From NCBI RefSeq assembly GCF_022397955.1, contig NZ_JAKEUQ010000003.1:190678-254677 (forward strand): DNA of 64,000 bases, read 5' to 3'. The translations under genes and the position numbers were made by a program. How positions within the stretch are numbered: position 1 is the stretch's first letter; each line of letters starts with the position of its first letter. Below are positions 7,976 through 17,800 of this stretch, piece after piece. Origin of the DNA: Vibrio sp. Isolate32 (lineage in GTDB: Bacteria; Pseudomonadota; Gammaproteobacteria; Enterobacterales; Vibrionaceae). The notes beneath the pieces are model-generated. The model saw only the letters and a list, made by a program, of their open reading frames with translations. It had not been told where the DNA came from and did no database searches.

Positions 7976-9892
7976 TTAACTTTCCTGTTGTAGTGCCTCG
8001 AGCTCTTCCCAGCGCTCAAAAGCAACTTCAAGCTCCTGCTCTGCTGCAGATAGCTTATCTAATACTGGTTGTGTCTGCTCTACAGATTTTGAAAAGAAGC
8101 TTGGATCGTTGACTTCTTCCTGAAGAGTTTCAATTTGAGTTTCCAATTCTTCTAAACGCATTGGTAGCGCTTCTAGTTCTCGTTGTAGCTTATACGATAA
8201 CTTCTTAGGTTTAGCCTTAACTGGCACAGTTTTGGGAGTTTCCTCAACTACTTTCGCCAGCTTTGATGGCTTTTCAACCTGTCGGTACTCTAATGCCTGC
8301 TTTCTTTGCTGCTGAGCATCGTGATAGCCACCAACAAATTCTTCAATCACACCGTTGCCTTCGAAGATCCAACTTGTCATAACCGTGTTATCAACAAACT
8401 GACGATCGTGGCTCACTAAAAGAAGCGTACCCTGATAGTTGGCAAGCAAATCTTCTAAAAGTTCCAAAGTTTCGATATCTAGATCGTTGGTTGGCTCATC
8501 GAGAATCAATAAGTTGTTCGATTTAAGGAAAATACGAGCTAATAACAGACGGTTTTTCTCACCACCAGATAGTGCTTTAACAGGAGTACGAGCACGTTTT
8601 GGAGAGAATAAGAAATCTTGTAAGTAGCTTAGTGCATGACGCTCACGTCCGCCTACGGTCACTTCTTGCTTACCGTCTGCTAGGTTATCAATCACCGACT
8701 TCTCTGGGTCTAGGATTTCGCGGTATTGGTCAAAGTAAGCCACTTCAAGCTTAGTACCGCAATGCAGACGACCTGAATCTGGCTGAAGTTGATCAAGAAG
8801 CAGTTTAAGTACCGTGCTCTTACCACAACCGTTAGGACCAATCAGAGCAATACGATCACCACGCATGATGTTGAAGCTAAAATCTTTAACAATCTCTTTA
8901 CCTTCAAAACCAAAGTTAAGATTTTCAGCTTCGAATACAATCTTACCTGAACGCTGACCATCATCGATTTGGATCACGGCTTTGCCCTGCACTTCACGGC
9001 GATTCAAACGCTCTTCACGTAGCTTCTTAAGCGCACGTACACGGCCTTCGTTACGGGTTCGACGAGCTTTAATGCCCTGACGAATCCATACTTCCTCTTG
9101 AGCGAGCTTCTTATCGAATTCAGCATTTTGCATTTCTTCAACACGAAGCGCTTCTTCCTTCTCAACAAGGTAGTTTTCGTAATCACCAGGGAAAGAGCTC
9201 AATTTACCGCGATCAAGGTCGACGATACGTGTTGCCATCGATTTAATGAATGCACGGTCATGCGAGATAAAGATGATTGAGCCACGGAAATCTTTCAGGA
9301 AGCCCTCTAACCATTCAATGGTTGCAACATCTAGGTGGTTAGTCGGTTCATCTAGCAAAAGCACGTCAGGGTCACACACAAGTGCACGAGCAAGCGCCGC
9401 TTTACGTTGCCAACCACCAGATAAATCAGTCAGCTTTGTTTCAGCTGTCAGCTTAAGTGCAGCCAATACGTTGCTTACGCGATCTTCAAAGCGCCATGCA
9501 TTCGCATGATCCAATTGCTCTTGAACACGAGTAAGACGATTTAGGTTCTTTTCACTAGGGTCAGTACCGATGAGATCCAGAAGATCATGATAGATCTTCA
9601 ACTGTTCACCGATTTCTGCTAGGCCACCAGCAACGTAATCATAAACGGTACCTTGCTCATTACGCGGTGGATCTTGCTCAAGACGAGATACAACCACATC
9701 TTGTGTGATTTGCATCTTGCCGTCGTCCATGATGATGTTCCCAGACAGGATTTTCATCAACGTAGACTTACCAGCGCCATTGCGCCCTACTAAACACACA
9801 CGTTCGTTTTCTTGCAGTGCGAAATCCGCACGATCTAATAACGGGTGGTCGCCAAACGCTAATTGCCCATTATGAATTGTAAGTAATGCCAT
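7976..9892 (-). CDS. uup: Uup, ABC-F family ATPase
   Basis: The 638-residue protein has two ABC ATPase domains without membrane segments. Walker A motifs are 'GRNGAGKST' and 'GPNGCGKST', signature motifs 'LSGGWQRKAAL' and 'LSGGEKNRLLL', and Walker B motifs end in 'DEPTNHLD' and 'DEPTNDLD'. A linker and a C-terminal coiled-coil of about 90 residues with many Glu and Leu follow, typical of Uup. ABC-F proteins act at the ribosomal E site; Uup also affects transposon excision and ribosome stalling. Its start overlaps the end of the glutaredoxin-like gene by 23 bp, so the two are translationally coupled. The DUF3466 gene follows immediately. Confidence 0.96.
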   Translation of the reverse strand: MALLTIHNGQLAFGDHPLLDRADFALQENERVCLVGRNGAGKSTLMKILSGNIIMDDGKMQITQDVVVSRLEQDPPRNEQGTVYDYVAGGLAEIGEQLKIYHDLLDLIGTDPSEKNLNRLTRVQEQLDHANAWRFEDRVSNVLAALKLTAETKLTDLSGGWQRKAALARALVCDPDVLLLDEPTNHLDVATIEWLEGFLKDFRGSIIFISHDRAFIKSMATRIVDLDRGKLSSFPGDYENYLVEKEEALRVEEMQNAEFDKKLAQEEVWIRQGIKARRTRNEGRVRALKKLREERLNRREVQGKAVIQIDDGQRSGKIVFEAENLNFGFEGKEIVKDFSFNIMRGDRIALIGPNGCGKSTVLKLLLDQLQPDSGRLHCGTKLEVAYFDQYREILDPEKSVIDNLADGKQEVTVGGRERHALSYLQDFLFSPKRARTPVKALSGGEKNRLLLARIFLKSNNLLILDEPTNDLDIETLELLEDLLANYQGTLLLVSHDRQFVDNTVMTSWIFEGNGVIEEFVGGYHDAQQQRKQALEYRQVEKPSKLAKVVEETPKTVPVKAKPKKLSYKLQRELEALPMRLEELETQIETLQEEVNDPSFFSKSVEQTQPVLDKLSAAEQELEVAFERWEELEALQQES

Positions 9893-10130
9893 TCTTCTTT
9901 AACCAATCATTAAGTTCTAACAAGCCAAATGGCCAGTTAAGCTCTGAGCTTTGAGAAAGGTCAGAGCTTTCAAATTTGAGCACCGGAATAGTGACCCCGT
10001 AACGGGAAAAGAGCTCATCATCAAATGCAATGTCGACAACGTTGACGTGATGGCTAATGTTTAACTGTTCCGTGAGTTGGAATGCCATCTCACATAGATG
10101 GCACCCTTCTGTACTGTAGAGAGTCAGCAC
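9870..10130 (-). CDS. Glutaredoxin-like (DUF836) protein
   Basis: The 86-residue protein begins 'MLTLYSTEGCHLCEMA', giving a CHLC redox motif in the thioredoxin-fold position, and has the cis-proline strand 'YGVTIPVLKF'. It is a member of the glutaredoxin-like DUF836 family. The start is GTG with AAGGA seven bases upstream. It lies between rlmL and uup on the same strand, as in many gamma-proteobacteria, and overlaps uup. The physiological substrate is unknown. Confidence 0.85.
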   Translation of the reverse strand: MLTLYSTEGCHLCEMAFQLTEQLNISHHVNVVDIAFDDELFSRYGVTIPVLKFESSDLSQSSELNWPFGLLELNDWLKKNGITYNS

Positions 10131-10155
10131 TATATATCCTTATACAATCTCTTAA

Positions 10156-12276
10156 CTACTTATGTGTGATCAACCAGCAGTTATGAATGTGCTTGTTGCG
10201 AGAGAAGTCTAATGGCAGTGTCTTAGCAGAGATGTTCTGAGCCTTAAGACCTAACTCATCGAGAGCTTCCAAGTCCATTTTAAAGTGACGCTTGTTGTTA
10301 GAGAACACTATCGTGCCTTCTTCACGAAGAAGACGCTTAAGATTTTCCATCAACTGAATGTGATCGCGTTGAACATCAAAAGATTGATCCATACGCTTTG
10401 AGTTAGAGAACGTTGGTGGATCGATGAAAATCAGATCGTAAGAACCTTGCTCTTTAGCCAGCCATTGTAGACAGTCCGCTTGAACAAATTGATGTTGACG
10501 ACCAACGCGGCCGTTAAGCTCCATGTTCTCTTTTGCCCACTCTAGGTAAGTATTAGACATGTCTACTGTTGTCGTAGAACGCGCGCCACCCACTGCTGCA
10601 TGAACAGATGCACTACCTGTGTAAGCAAACAAGTTTAAGAAGTCTTTACCTGCCGCCATCTCACCGATACGACGACGAGTGATCTTATGGTCTAGGAACA
10701 GGCCCGTATCTAGGTAATCGTGAAGGTTAACAATCAGCTTAACGCCGTATTCGTTCACTTCTAGGTTAGATGAGTCTTGAGCCATCTTCTGGTATTGAGA
10801 ACGGCCTTTCTGCTTCTGACGAACCTTAAGCACAACGTTGTTTGCTTCAACGCCCGTTACTTGAATAGAAGCACGGATAATATCGGTTAAGCGACGTTTT
10901 GCCTTCTCTTCCGGTACATCTTTAGGCGCTGCGTATTCTTGAATCACAAGGTGACCTGGGTATACATCAATCGCTACATTGTATTCTGGTAAGTCAGCAT
11001 CATAGATACGGTAACAATCTAATTGCTCTTTCTTAGCCCACTTGCCAATTTTACCGATGTTCTTTTTAAGACGGTTTGCAAAGTCAGGAGCAATCAGCTG
11101 TTCTTGCTCGCCCGTTGGACGTTCTGACATCGGACGATCTGAAATTGAGTAATTTTTTTGGTGACACGGTAACGCACCGTTATTCAATTTGAACTGTTTG
11201 TCTGCACGCATGCGTAAGCAGCTAAGTAGTTCGTCTGAACTAGAGAAGATAGACGCGTTACAACCGCCAAATTCAGCTTTAAGCTGTGCGCCGAATGCCG
11301 TGTACAGTGCAATTAGGCCTGGCTCTGTACCTAGACGTTCACCATAAGGTGGGTTAGAAACAATCACACCATCAGCAAATTCTGTAGGGCGTTTAAGCTT
11401 TGCAGCGTCACCTACTTCGAATTCAATCAACTCTTCAACACCAGCACGACGAGCGTTGTCACGTGCTGTTTTGATCATGCGTTCATCATTGTCATAACCA
11501 TAGAACTTACATTCTACTTTCTTAACGCCACGACGACCTTGAACGTTCGCTTCAGCTTTAACTTCAGCCCAAAGCTCTGGTTCGAAATCTTCTAGTGATT
11601 CAAAACACCACTTCTGGCGTTTAACACCTGGAGCCATGTTCGCAGCCATCATTGCCGCTTCAATCACTAACGTACCTGAACCACACATAGGATCTAAGAA
11701 AGGTTTTGTTGCATCCCAACCACTACGAAGAAGAATCGCTGCAGCAAGCGTTTCACGCAAAGGTGCACGACCAGATTCTGGACGGTAACCACGTTGATGC
11801 AGACCGCTACCTACCATATCAACACCAAGAATCGCTTTGTCACGGTGTAGACGAACGTGAATACGAACATCCGGGTTTTCTTTACTAATAGAAGGACGAG
11901 GCAATGACTTCTTCTCGAAGCAATCAACGATAGCGTCTTTCACTTTCATCGCGCCGTATTGGCTGTTGCGGATTTCACGGTTAGTACCGTTGAAGTCAAC
12001 CACAAAACGCTTAGAGCTATGGAATTGATTCACCCAGTTGACCGCAGTGGTCGATAGGTACAAATCCATGTCGTCCTGACAAGTGAATTCAGAAAGGACA
12101 CGTACAAATCGAGAAGCCAAACGACTCCACAAACAACAACGATAAATTTGCTCATTGGTCGCTTTGAATTTAACACCTGCTTGGACAGGTTTTGCGTTTG
12201 TAATCCCTAGTTGGGTTAGTTCTTCAACTAATAAATTCTCAAGGCCGTTTGAGGCAACCGCTAGATATTGATTCAT
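10156..12276 (-). CDS. rlmL: RlmL (RlmKL), bifunctional 23S rRNA methyltransferase
   Basis: The 706-residue protein is the fused RlmKL enzyme that makes m2G2445 and m7G2069 in 23S rRNA, in neighbouring helices of the peptidyl-transferase region. The N-terminal part holds a THUMP domain (residues about 45-155), followed by a methyltransferase domain with 'DPMCGSGTL' and the 'SNPPYG' catalytic motif. The C-terminal half is a second methyltransferase with 'FAYTGSASV' and '[11 protein letters not shown]'. Length is normal for the family. The Shine-Dalgarno is weak. It starts the rlmL-grx-uup transcription unit. Confidence 0.97.
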   Translation of the reverse strand: MNQYLAVASNGLENLLVEELTQLGITNAKPVQAGVKFKATNEQIYRCCLWSRLASRFVRVLSEFTCQDDMDLYLSTTAVNWVNQFHSSKRFVVDFNGTNREIRNSQYGAMKVKDAIVDCFEKKSLPRPSISKENPDVRIHVRLHRDKAILGVDMVGSGLHQRGYRPESGRAPLRETLAAAILLRSGWDATKPFLDPMCGSGTLVIEAAMMAANMAPGVKRQKWCFESLEDFEPELWAEVKAEANVQGRRGVKKVECKFYGYDNDERMIKTARDNARRAGVEELIEFEVGDAAKLKRPTEFADGVIVSNPPYGERLGTEPGLIALYTAFGAQLKAEFGGCNASIFSSSDELLSCLRMRADKQFKLNNGALPCHQKNYSISDRPMSERPTGEQEQLIAPDFANRLKKNIGKIGKWAKKEQLDCYRIYDADLPEYNVAIDVYPGHLVIQEYAAPKDVPEEKAKRRLTDIIRASIQVTGVEANNVVLKVRQKQKGRSQYQKMAQDSSNLEVNEYGVKLIVNLHDYLDTGLFLDHKITRRRIGEMAAGKDFLNLFAYTGSASVHAAVGGARSTTTVDMSNTYLEWAKENMELNGRVGRQHQFVQADCLQWLAKEQGSYDLIFIDPPTFSNSKRMDQSFDVQRDHIQLMENLKRLLREEGTIVFSNNKRHFKMDLEALDELGLKAQNISAKTLPLDFSRNKHIHNCWLITHK

Positions 12277-12693
12277 AGTGTTCTTTTATTGATAAAAATG
12301 AGCTCGATTATACCTGATTTTGTTACCAGAGCATCACTCTAAACTCGTCTTTTCATTGAATCTTTCGACTAACTGGCTAGCAAACACACAGTACTGAAGC
12401 GATCCCTTACCCACCCCCCCTTACAGCATAAGAGCTAACAAACCCAATTTTTTCACATCCAATTCTCAATCGAACCTATATTGTGAATTTATATTCACCC
12501 CTAAATTGGTATATACCAAATAAGGATAGTGGGTGAAATTTAGCTACAAAAGAGCGAAAACAGGGAATAAAGAAGACTAAATTACACTTTTGAGGCATTA
12601 AATGAGGTGAAATTAACGTAAAAAAAATTGTCTTAACTTCACTATTTTGATGGTTAGCGAGTGATGCATTTATCAGGATGAGGTTTTTTAGGC
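12277..12693. other. Intergenic region rlmL-zapC with a nested palindrome
   Basis: About 500 bp without a convincing gene separate rlmL from zapC. The reading frame of 73 codons here is AT-rich, has no recognisable domain and no good ribosome site, so it is not called. The stretch contains a C7 run near 12414 and a group of nested inverted repeats at 12483-12537, described in the findings. The rlmL promoter must lie here. Confidence 0.6.
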
Positions 12694-12720
12694 ACAAAAA
12701 AATCGGCTATTAAGCCGATT
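12694..12720 (-). terminator. zapC terminator
   Basis: The 8-bp stem AATCGGCT/AGCCGATT with an ATTA loop is followed on the minus strand by seven T residues. It lies 64 bp past the zapC stop codon. Confidence 0.88.
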
Positions 12721-12783
12721 ATTTGGAAGGTTTGGTGAGGTTGTTCTGTGCGACGTATGGCGAAATGATGTCTTAAATTTGGG

Positions 12784-13335
12784 TTAGCCTACCATCGCAA
12801 TATGATGAGATTGATGCAGAATCGCGTTAGCATCAAGCATCCTATCGTGCATCACCTTGATTGAGTCGCCAAAGCGTAATCCTTTTGAAGGAGTCAGTAG
12901 GAACTCTTCTAGGTCTACAAACGCGCACAAGCTCGCACACTCGCCCACTTCTAATACAATGAAGTAACCAAGGCTATGCTCGTTATTCATTTGTACAATA
13001 TCCCCTTCCTGAGGATACTCATGGCCTGCACCTTGTGGAGCGAAAAACCAGCTCTTTGGTTGTACAGGCTTATGGAAACGCTTCGCAGCCACGCAGTAAA
13101 GCGCCAGTTCTGCTTGACGAGGCTCAGATAGCTCTAAGCCAGAAATTTGTTCTTTGAAGGTTTGGTATGAGGATGCGTCATCAACGGTGAATTCATTATC
13201 TCGAAACGCACAGTCCACCAGCTTATTGCGGACCAGATTCGTTTTGAAAATCATATCCTCTCCGAGGTTTAGCATTAATGAACATTGCTGCTCATCGTAA
13301 TACCAACTCCATGTATCGCTAGGTTTAAGCATCAT
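12784..13335 (-). CDS. zapC: ZapC, cell division protein
   Basis: The 183-residue protein matches ZapC ('MLKPSDTWSWYYD' at the N-terminus and 'KSWFFAPQG' near the middle). ZapC binds FtsZ and promotes lateral bundling of protofilaments at the division ring. Two ATG codons lie in a row; the first is used here because GAG lies at a suitable distance. It has its own terminator and lies downstream of pyrD, the order seen in E. coli. Confidence 0.95.
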   Translation of the reverse strand: MMLKPSDTWSWYYDEQQCSLMLNLGEDMIFKTNLVRNKLVDCAFRDNEFTVDDASSYQTFKEQISGLELSEPRQAELALYCVAAKRFHKPVQPKSWFFAPQGAGHEYPQEGDIVQMNNEHSLGYFIVLEVGECASLCAFVDLEEFLLTPSKGLRFGDSIKVMHDRMLDANAILHQSHHIAMVG

Positions 13336-13416
13336 TTCGTCTCACACTGTTGAACCATTCCATTAGGTAAAACGCAAAATTACCTTCAATTGCAGTGATT
13401 TTACTGAGCAATAGGC

Positions 13417-13445
13417 AAAAAAAAAGAGGAAATGAATTCCTCTTT
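13417..13445 (-). terminator. pyrD terminator
   Basis: The 9-bp stem AAAGAGGAA/TTCCTCTTT leads on the minus strand into a run of nine T residues. It lies between pyrD and zapC, so the two are mostly separate units. Confidence 0.85.
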
Positions 13446-13558
13446 CTTATCGCTTTTCTCTACAACTCAGGGAGTTACAGTGTCTCTTTTAGTAAGACGA
13501 TGTCAGTTTATAGATACTTCTATAATATCGATGCTCTATAACGACCATAGTTTACAAA

Positions 13559-14569
13559 CTACAGGTTTTTGACAATGTCAGCTACAAGACGTGGACCTTT
13601 GTAGATAAAGCCAGAGTAAACCTGAACAAGCTTAGCGCCTGCCACCATTTTCTCTTTTGCAGCAACATAAGAGTCAACGCCACCTACCCCGATGATCGGC
13701 AGTTGGTCACCTAGCTCTTGGTGAAGTTTACGAACTACTTCAGTACTACGAGACTGAACTGGACGTCCACTTAGGCCACCGGCTTCGTCACAGTGTTTCA
13801 TGCCTCCGACAATTGAACGATCCAATGTCGTGTTTGTTGCGATCACACCATCGATCTTATTTTTGATCAATGATTCGCAAATTTGGCTGATTTCGTCGTC
13901 ACTTAGATCCGGCGCAATCTTAAGAGCTAGAGGAACATACTTACCATGCTTCTCTTCTAGTTCAGCTTGTTTTACTTTCAGCTCAGACAGCAAATCATCA
14001 AGTGCTTCGCCGTATTGTAGAGAACGTAGCCCTGGTGTGTTTGGTGAAGAGATATTTACCGCAATGTAACCCGCGTATTGGTATACCTTCTCCATACAGA
14101 TCAAGTAATCTTCAGCGCCCTTTTCAATTGGCGTGTCTTTATTTTTACCAATGTTGATGCCCAAGATGCCGTCGTAGTTTGACTTCTTAACATTCTCAAC
14201 CAAGTTATCTACGCCTAGGTTGTTGAAACCCATGCGGTTGATGATACCTTCAGCTTCAACAAGACGGAATAAACGAGGTTTATCGTTACCCGCTTGTGGA
14301 CGAGGAGTCACAGTCCCTACTTCTACAAAGCCAAAACCCATCGCGCCAAATGCATCAATACATTCGCCGTTTTTATCTAGGCCAGCCGCAAGGCCAACTG
14401 GGTTTTTAAAAGTAAGACCCATGCATTCTACAGGTCGATGAGGTAATTGTTGGCGATACAAAAGATCAATAGGTGTGCCAGTAAAGCGCTTGAAGTTTTG
14501 AATTGCGAGATCATGTGCCTTTTCGGCATCAAGTTGGAAAAAGCCAGTTCTGGCTAGACGGTAAAGCAT
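13559..14569 (-). CDS. pyrD: PyrD, quinone-dependent dihydroorotate dehydrogenase (class 2)
   Basis: The 336-residue protein is the membrane-associated class 2 enzyme that oxidises dihydroorotate to orotate with FMN and passes electrons to quinone. The N-terminal amphipathic helix ('[20 protein letters not shown]') matches class 2 enzymes. The catalytic serine lies in '[10 protein letters not shown]'; FMN-binding motifs '[14 protein letters not shown]' and 'GVGGVDSY' are present. The start has GGAGG five bases upstream. The 5' leader carries a PurR-like box and an intrinsic terminator hairpin immediately before the ribosome site (see separate features), which points to regulation by purine repressor and possibly attenuation. 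Confidence 0.98.
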   Translation of the reverse strand: MLYRLARTGFFQLDAEKAHDLAIQNFKRFTGTPIDLLYRQQLPHRPVECMGLTFKNPVGLAAGLDKNGECIDAFGAMGFGFVEVGTVTPRPQAGNDKPRLFRLVEAEGIINRMGFNNLGVDNLVENVKKSNYDGILGINIGKNKDTPIEKGAEDYLICMEKVYQYAGYIAVNISSPNTPGLRSLQYGEALDDLLSELKVKQAELEEKHGKYVPLALKIAPDLSDDEISQICESLIKNKIDGVIATNTTLDRSIVGGMKHCDEAGGLSGRPVQSRSTEVVRKLHQELGDQLPIIGVGGVDSYVAAKEKMVAGAKLVQVYSGFIYKGPRLVADIVKNL

Positions 14570-14583
14570 TGTGCCTCCGATAG

Positions 14584-14608
14584 AAAAAAGCCCCGTGTAA
14601 ACGGGGCT
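14584..14608 (-). terminator. Intrinsic terminator in the pyrD leader (candidate attenuator)
   Basis: On the minus strand a perfect 8-bp GC-rich stem (AGCCCCGT/ACGGGGCT, loop TTAC) is followed by six T residues that end five bases before the GGAGG of pyrD. gdhB upstream has its own terminator at 14820-14846, so this hairpin most likely acts within the pyrD leader. An alternative is a backup terminator of the upstream unit, with the pyrD promoter inside the hairpin zone. Confidence 0.75.
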
Positions 14609-14698
14609 ATATTATTTACTTATTTCCCCAACTATTCAATCTATTACTGTCTGTAAGGGTAAGATAATCGCGTTTGCTAACGAATGAGGTTCATTATT

Positions 14699-14714
14699 AA
14701 GCAAACGTTATCGT
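14699..14714. promoter_or_regulatory. PurR-box-like operator upstream of pyrD
   Basis: AAGCAAACGTTATCGT matches the PurR operator pattern ANGCAAACGTTTNCGT at nearly all positions. E. coli pyrD is a PurR-regulated gene, so position and sequence agree. A further CGTTTGC at 14671-14677 forms an inverted repeat with the GCAAACG inside this site. Confidence 0.6.
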
Positions 14715-14819
14715 ATATTTAGCATATCGAGTACCTCTACTTCACTTTCCAACGAATCGCTTTAGTACATTGTTAATTGGTTGGCGCTCATAGCCGGAAG
14801 CTAATCACGTCCCAAAACG

Positions 14820-14846
14820 AAAAAGGCAGACCAAATGGCCTGCCCT
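14820..14846 (-). terminator. gdhB terminator
   Basis: The stem GGCAG-CC/GG-CTGCC with one internal mismatch reads on the minus strand into five T residues, 21 bp after the gdhB stop. Confidence 0.75.
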
Positions 14847-14867
14847 TAATTACTGTCTATCTAATCG

Positions 14868-17800
14868 CTAGTCTTTCGACATGCAGTTTAGATTCAGTAG
14901 CATCAATTCACGTAACGCAACTGAGAACTTAGCAAACTCGTGAACAGAACCCACTTTGAATTCGTTCAGGATACTTTCCCAACGATGTAGAGAAACAGAA
15001 TTGCTTTCCATCCAATCGTCGAGCGCCTTGATCACATCTAGATCCGAACCACAACCGCAGTTCAGTACTTGACCTGTTAACTGACGTTGTTGCCAATCCA
15101 GATCTTCTCTGAATGCAGCGCGTGCCAATGCTTGCCAGTTGTTATCGACTGCTTGACCATTGATCTGCTTCAGGAACCAGTGCAGAGACAGACGGTCGCC
15201 CAGATTGAAGTAAAGTTTAGACGCTTGTTGTACTGTTTTACCCGTTTCACGAGCCACTGTAGATATATCCAGTGCTGAATACAAGCTAGACAGACGAGCT
15301 ACTGAATTCGCCAATTCTGCTGTAACGCCTTGGTCAATCCATACTTGCGCCATTGCTTGATGCTCTTCTACTTCTGAAGCAACCAGATTTTCATCCAGTT
15401 TCTCAGTAATAGCTACTACATCGCCTTGGTAAAGTTCAACCAGTGCTTTCACAGATTGTTTGCCAGTACGGTTTCTTAGTAACCAGCGTGTTAAACGGCG
15501 TAGTGTACGACGTACATGGTACAGCAACTCATATTGAGCTTCTGAGCTAGAGATATTGTCCAGTTCACGGATGCTCTTAAGCACTTGACCCAAACCATAG
15601 ATTTCACGTGATGCCGCGTAAGCATTCGCAATATCGACAATGTTTGCGCCCGTCTCTTCTTGTAGGCGAGTGATGAAGTTACAGCCCATTTCGTTAACCA
15701 TTTGGTTAGCAAGAGCCGTCGCAATGATCTCTGCACGCAGTGGGTGGTTATCCATGTGTTGATAATAGTTACGGCGTAACTCTGTTGGGAAGTATTGCAT
15801 CAATTGTTGCGCATGGAACTCATCATTCGCAATATCATCACTCACAAGATCTTCTTTTAGAACCATCTTACCGTAAGCAATCAATACTGATAGCTCAGGT
15901 CGCGTCAGGCCTTGACCTTGCTTCTCACGCTCTAGCAGAGTTTCATCATCTGGGATGTATTCCAAACCACGATCCAGATACCCTGCTTTCTCCATAGTAT
16001 GAATGAAGCGGATTTGCTCTTTAACTAAACTCACGCCTTGATGTTCGGTTACCGAAATAGACTCAGCTTGGCAGTACGCGTCATCAAGAACGATTTCACC
16101 AACTTCATCTTCCATTGACTCAAGCACTTGGTTACGTTGCTTAACAGTGAGATCACCATTAGACACCAAACCGTTCAAGAAGATCTTAATGTTTACTTCG
16201 TTATCTGAACAGTCAACACCACCCACGTTATCAACGAAGTCTGTGTTCACTCGGCCGCCGGTAAGCGCATATTCAATACGACCCAATTGAGTCATACCCA
16301 AGTTACCGCCTTCACCAACAACTTTTGCTTTCAAATCGCCGCCATTGATACGCAACACGTCATTAGCACGGTCGCCCACATCAGTATGAGTTTCACTAGA
16401 AGACTTAACGTAAGTACCGATGCCACCATTCCAAAGTAGATCAACTTCCATAGACAAGATCGCTTTGATCAAATCATTTGGCGCCATTGATGCTTTCTTG
16501 GTACCCAGCATTTTCTGAATTTCAGGTGTTAGAGAGATAGACTTCGCTCGACGAGAGAAGATGCCCCCCCCCTGAGAAATCAGTTCTTTGTTGTAATCTT
16601 CCCAGCTTGAGCGAGGTAGATTGAACAAACGATCACGCTCTACCCAGCTTGATGCTGAATCTGGATTCGGATCAATGAAGATGTGCATGTGGTTAAATGC
16701 CGCTTGTAGACGGATGTGCTTAGATAGCAGCATACCGTTACCAAATACGTCACCCGCCATATCACCAACACCGATAGCAGTGAAGTCTGTTGTCTGACAG
16801 TTAATGCCCATTTCACGGAAGTGACGCTTAACCGATTCCCAACCACCTTTTGCGGTGATACCCATCGCTTTGTGGTCGTAACCGTTAGAGCCACCCGAAG
16901 CAAACGCATCACCTAACCAAAAGTTGTACTCTTCAGATACTGAGTTCGCTAAGTCAGAGAACGTTGCTGTACCTTTATCAGCTGCAACAACTAAGTACGG
17001 GTCATCTTCATCATGACGAACCACGTTCTTAGGTGGGATAACCTCACCTTCAATGATGTTGTCTGATACGTCTAGTAAGGCACGGATGAAGCGCTTGTAA
17101 CAACGTTGACCTTCAGCAAAGATCTCATCTCGGCCAGACATAGTGTGTTGACGCTTACAAACAAAACCACCTTTAGCACCAACCGGAACGATAACCGTGT
17201 TCTTAACTTGTTGCGCTTTAACTAGACCTAGAATCTCAGTACGGAAGTCCTCTTGACGGTCTGACCAACGTAAACCACCACGTGCTACTTTACCGCCACG
17301 TAGATGAACACCCTCAATATCTGGTGCGTAAACGAAGATCTCAAACGCAGGAACCGGCGCAGGGATATCTGGAATCTCGCTTGGTCTCATTTTCAGAGCC
17401 AACCAAGGTTTAGACTGCTTGTTCTCATCTACTTGGTAGTAGTTAGTACGAAGCGTTGCAGAGATCATTTCCATGTAGCGACGAATGATACGATCATCAT
17501 CCAAGCTCTCTACATGATCCAACTGTTCAGTGATCTTCTTAATAAGATCTTGTTGGCCTTTCACGCTGCCCTTCAGTTTAGGATCGAAACGCTTGCCGAA
17601 TAAGCTCACTAGCCCTTTTGCTAACTCTGGGTAATGAGACAATGTGTCTTCAATGTATTGTTGGCTGAATGGGAAACCCACTTGACGCATGTAACGAGCA
17701 TAAGCACGTAAAATTGAGATTTCACGACCAGAAAGACCCGCACCCAGTACCAAGCGGTTGAAACCATCGCTGTCTAGCTCACCCGCCCAAATTGCTGCGA

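Noticed and set aside
9991..10003. GTGACCCCGTAAC as a matS site (also GTGACACGGTAAC at 11161)
   Set aside because: Two mismatches to the consensus each and inside coding sequence; too weak to call.
12476..12697. 73-codon frame on the minus strand between rlmL and zapC
   Set aside because: AT-rich, no domain, no ribosome site, overlaps the nested palindromes and the zapC terminator.
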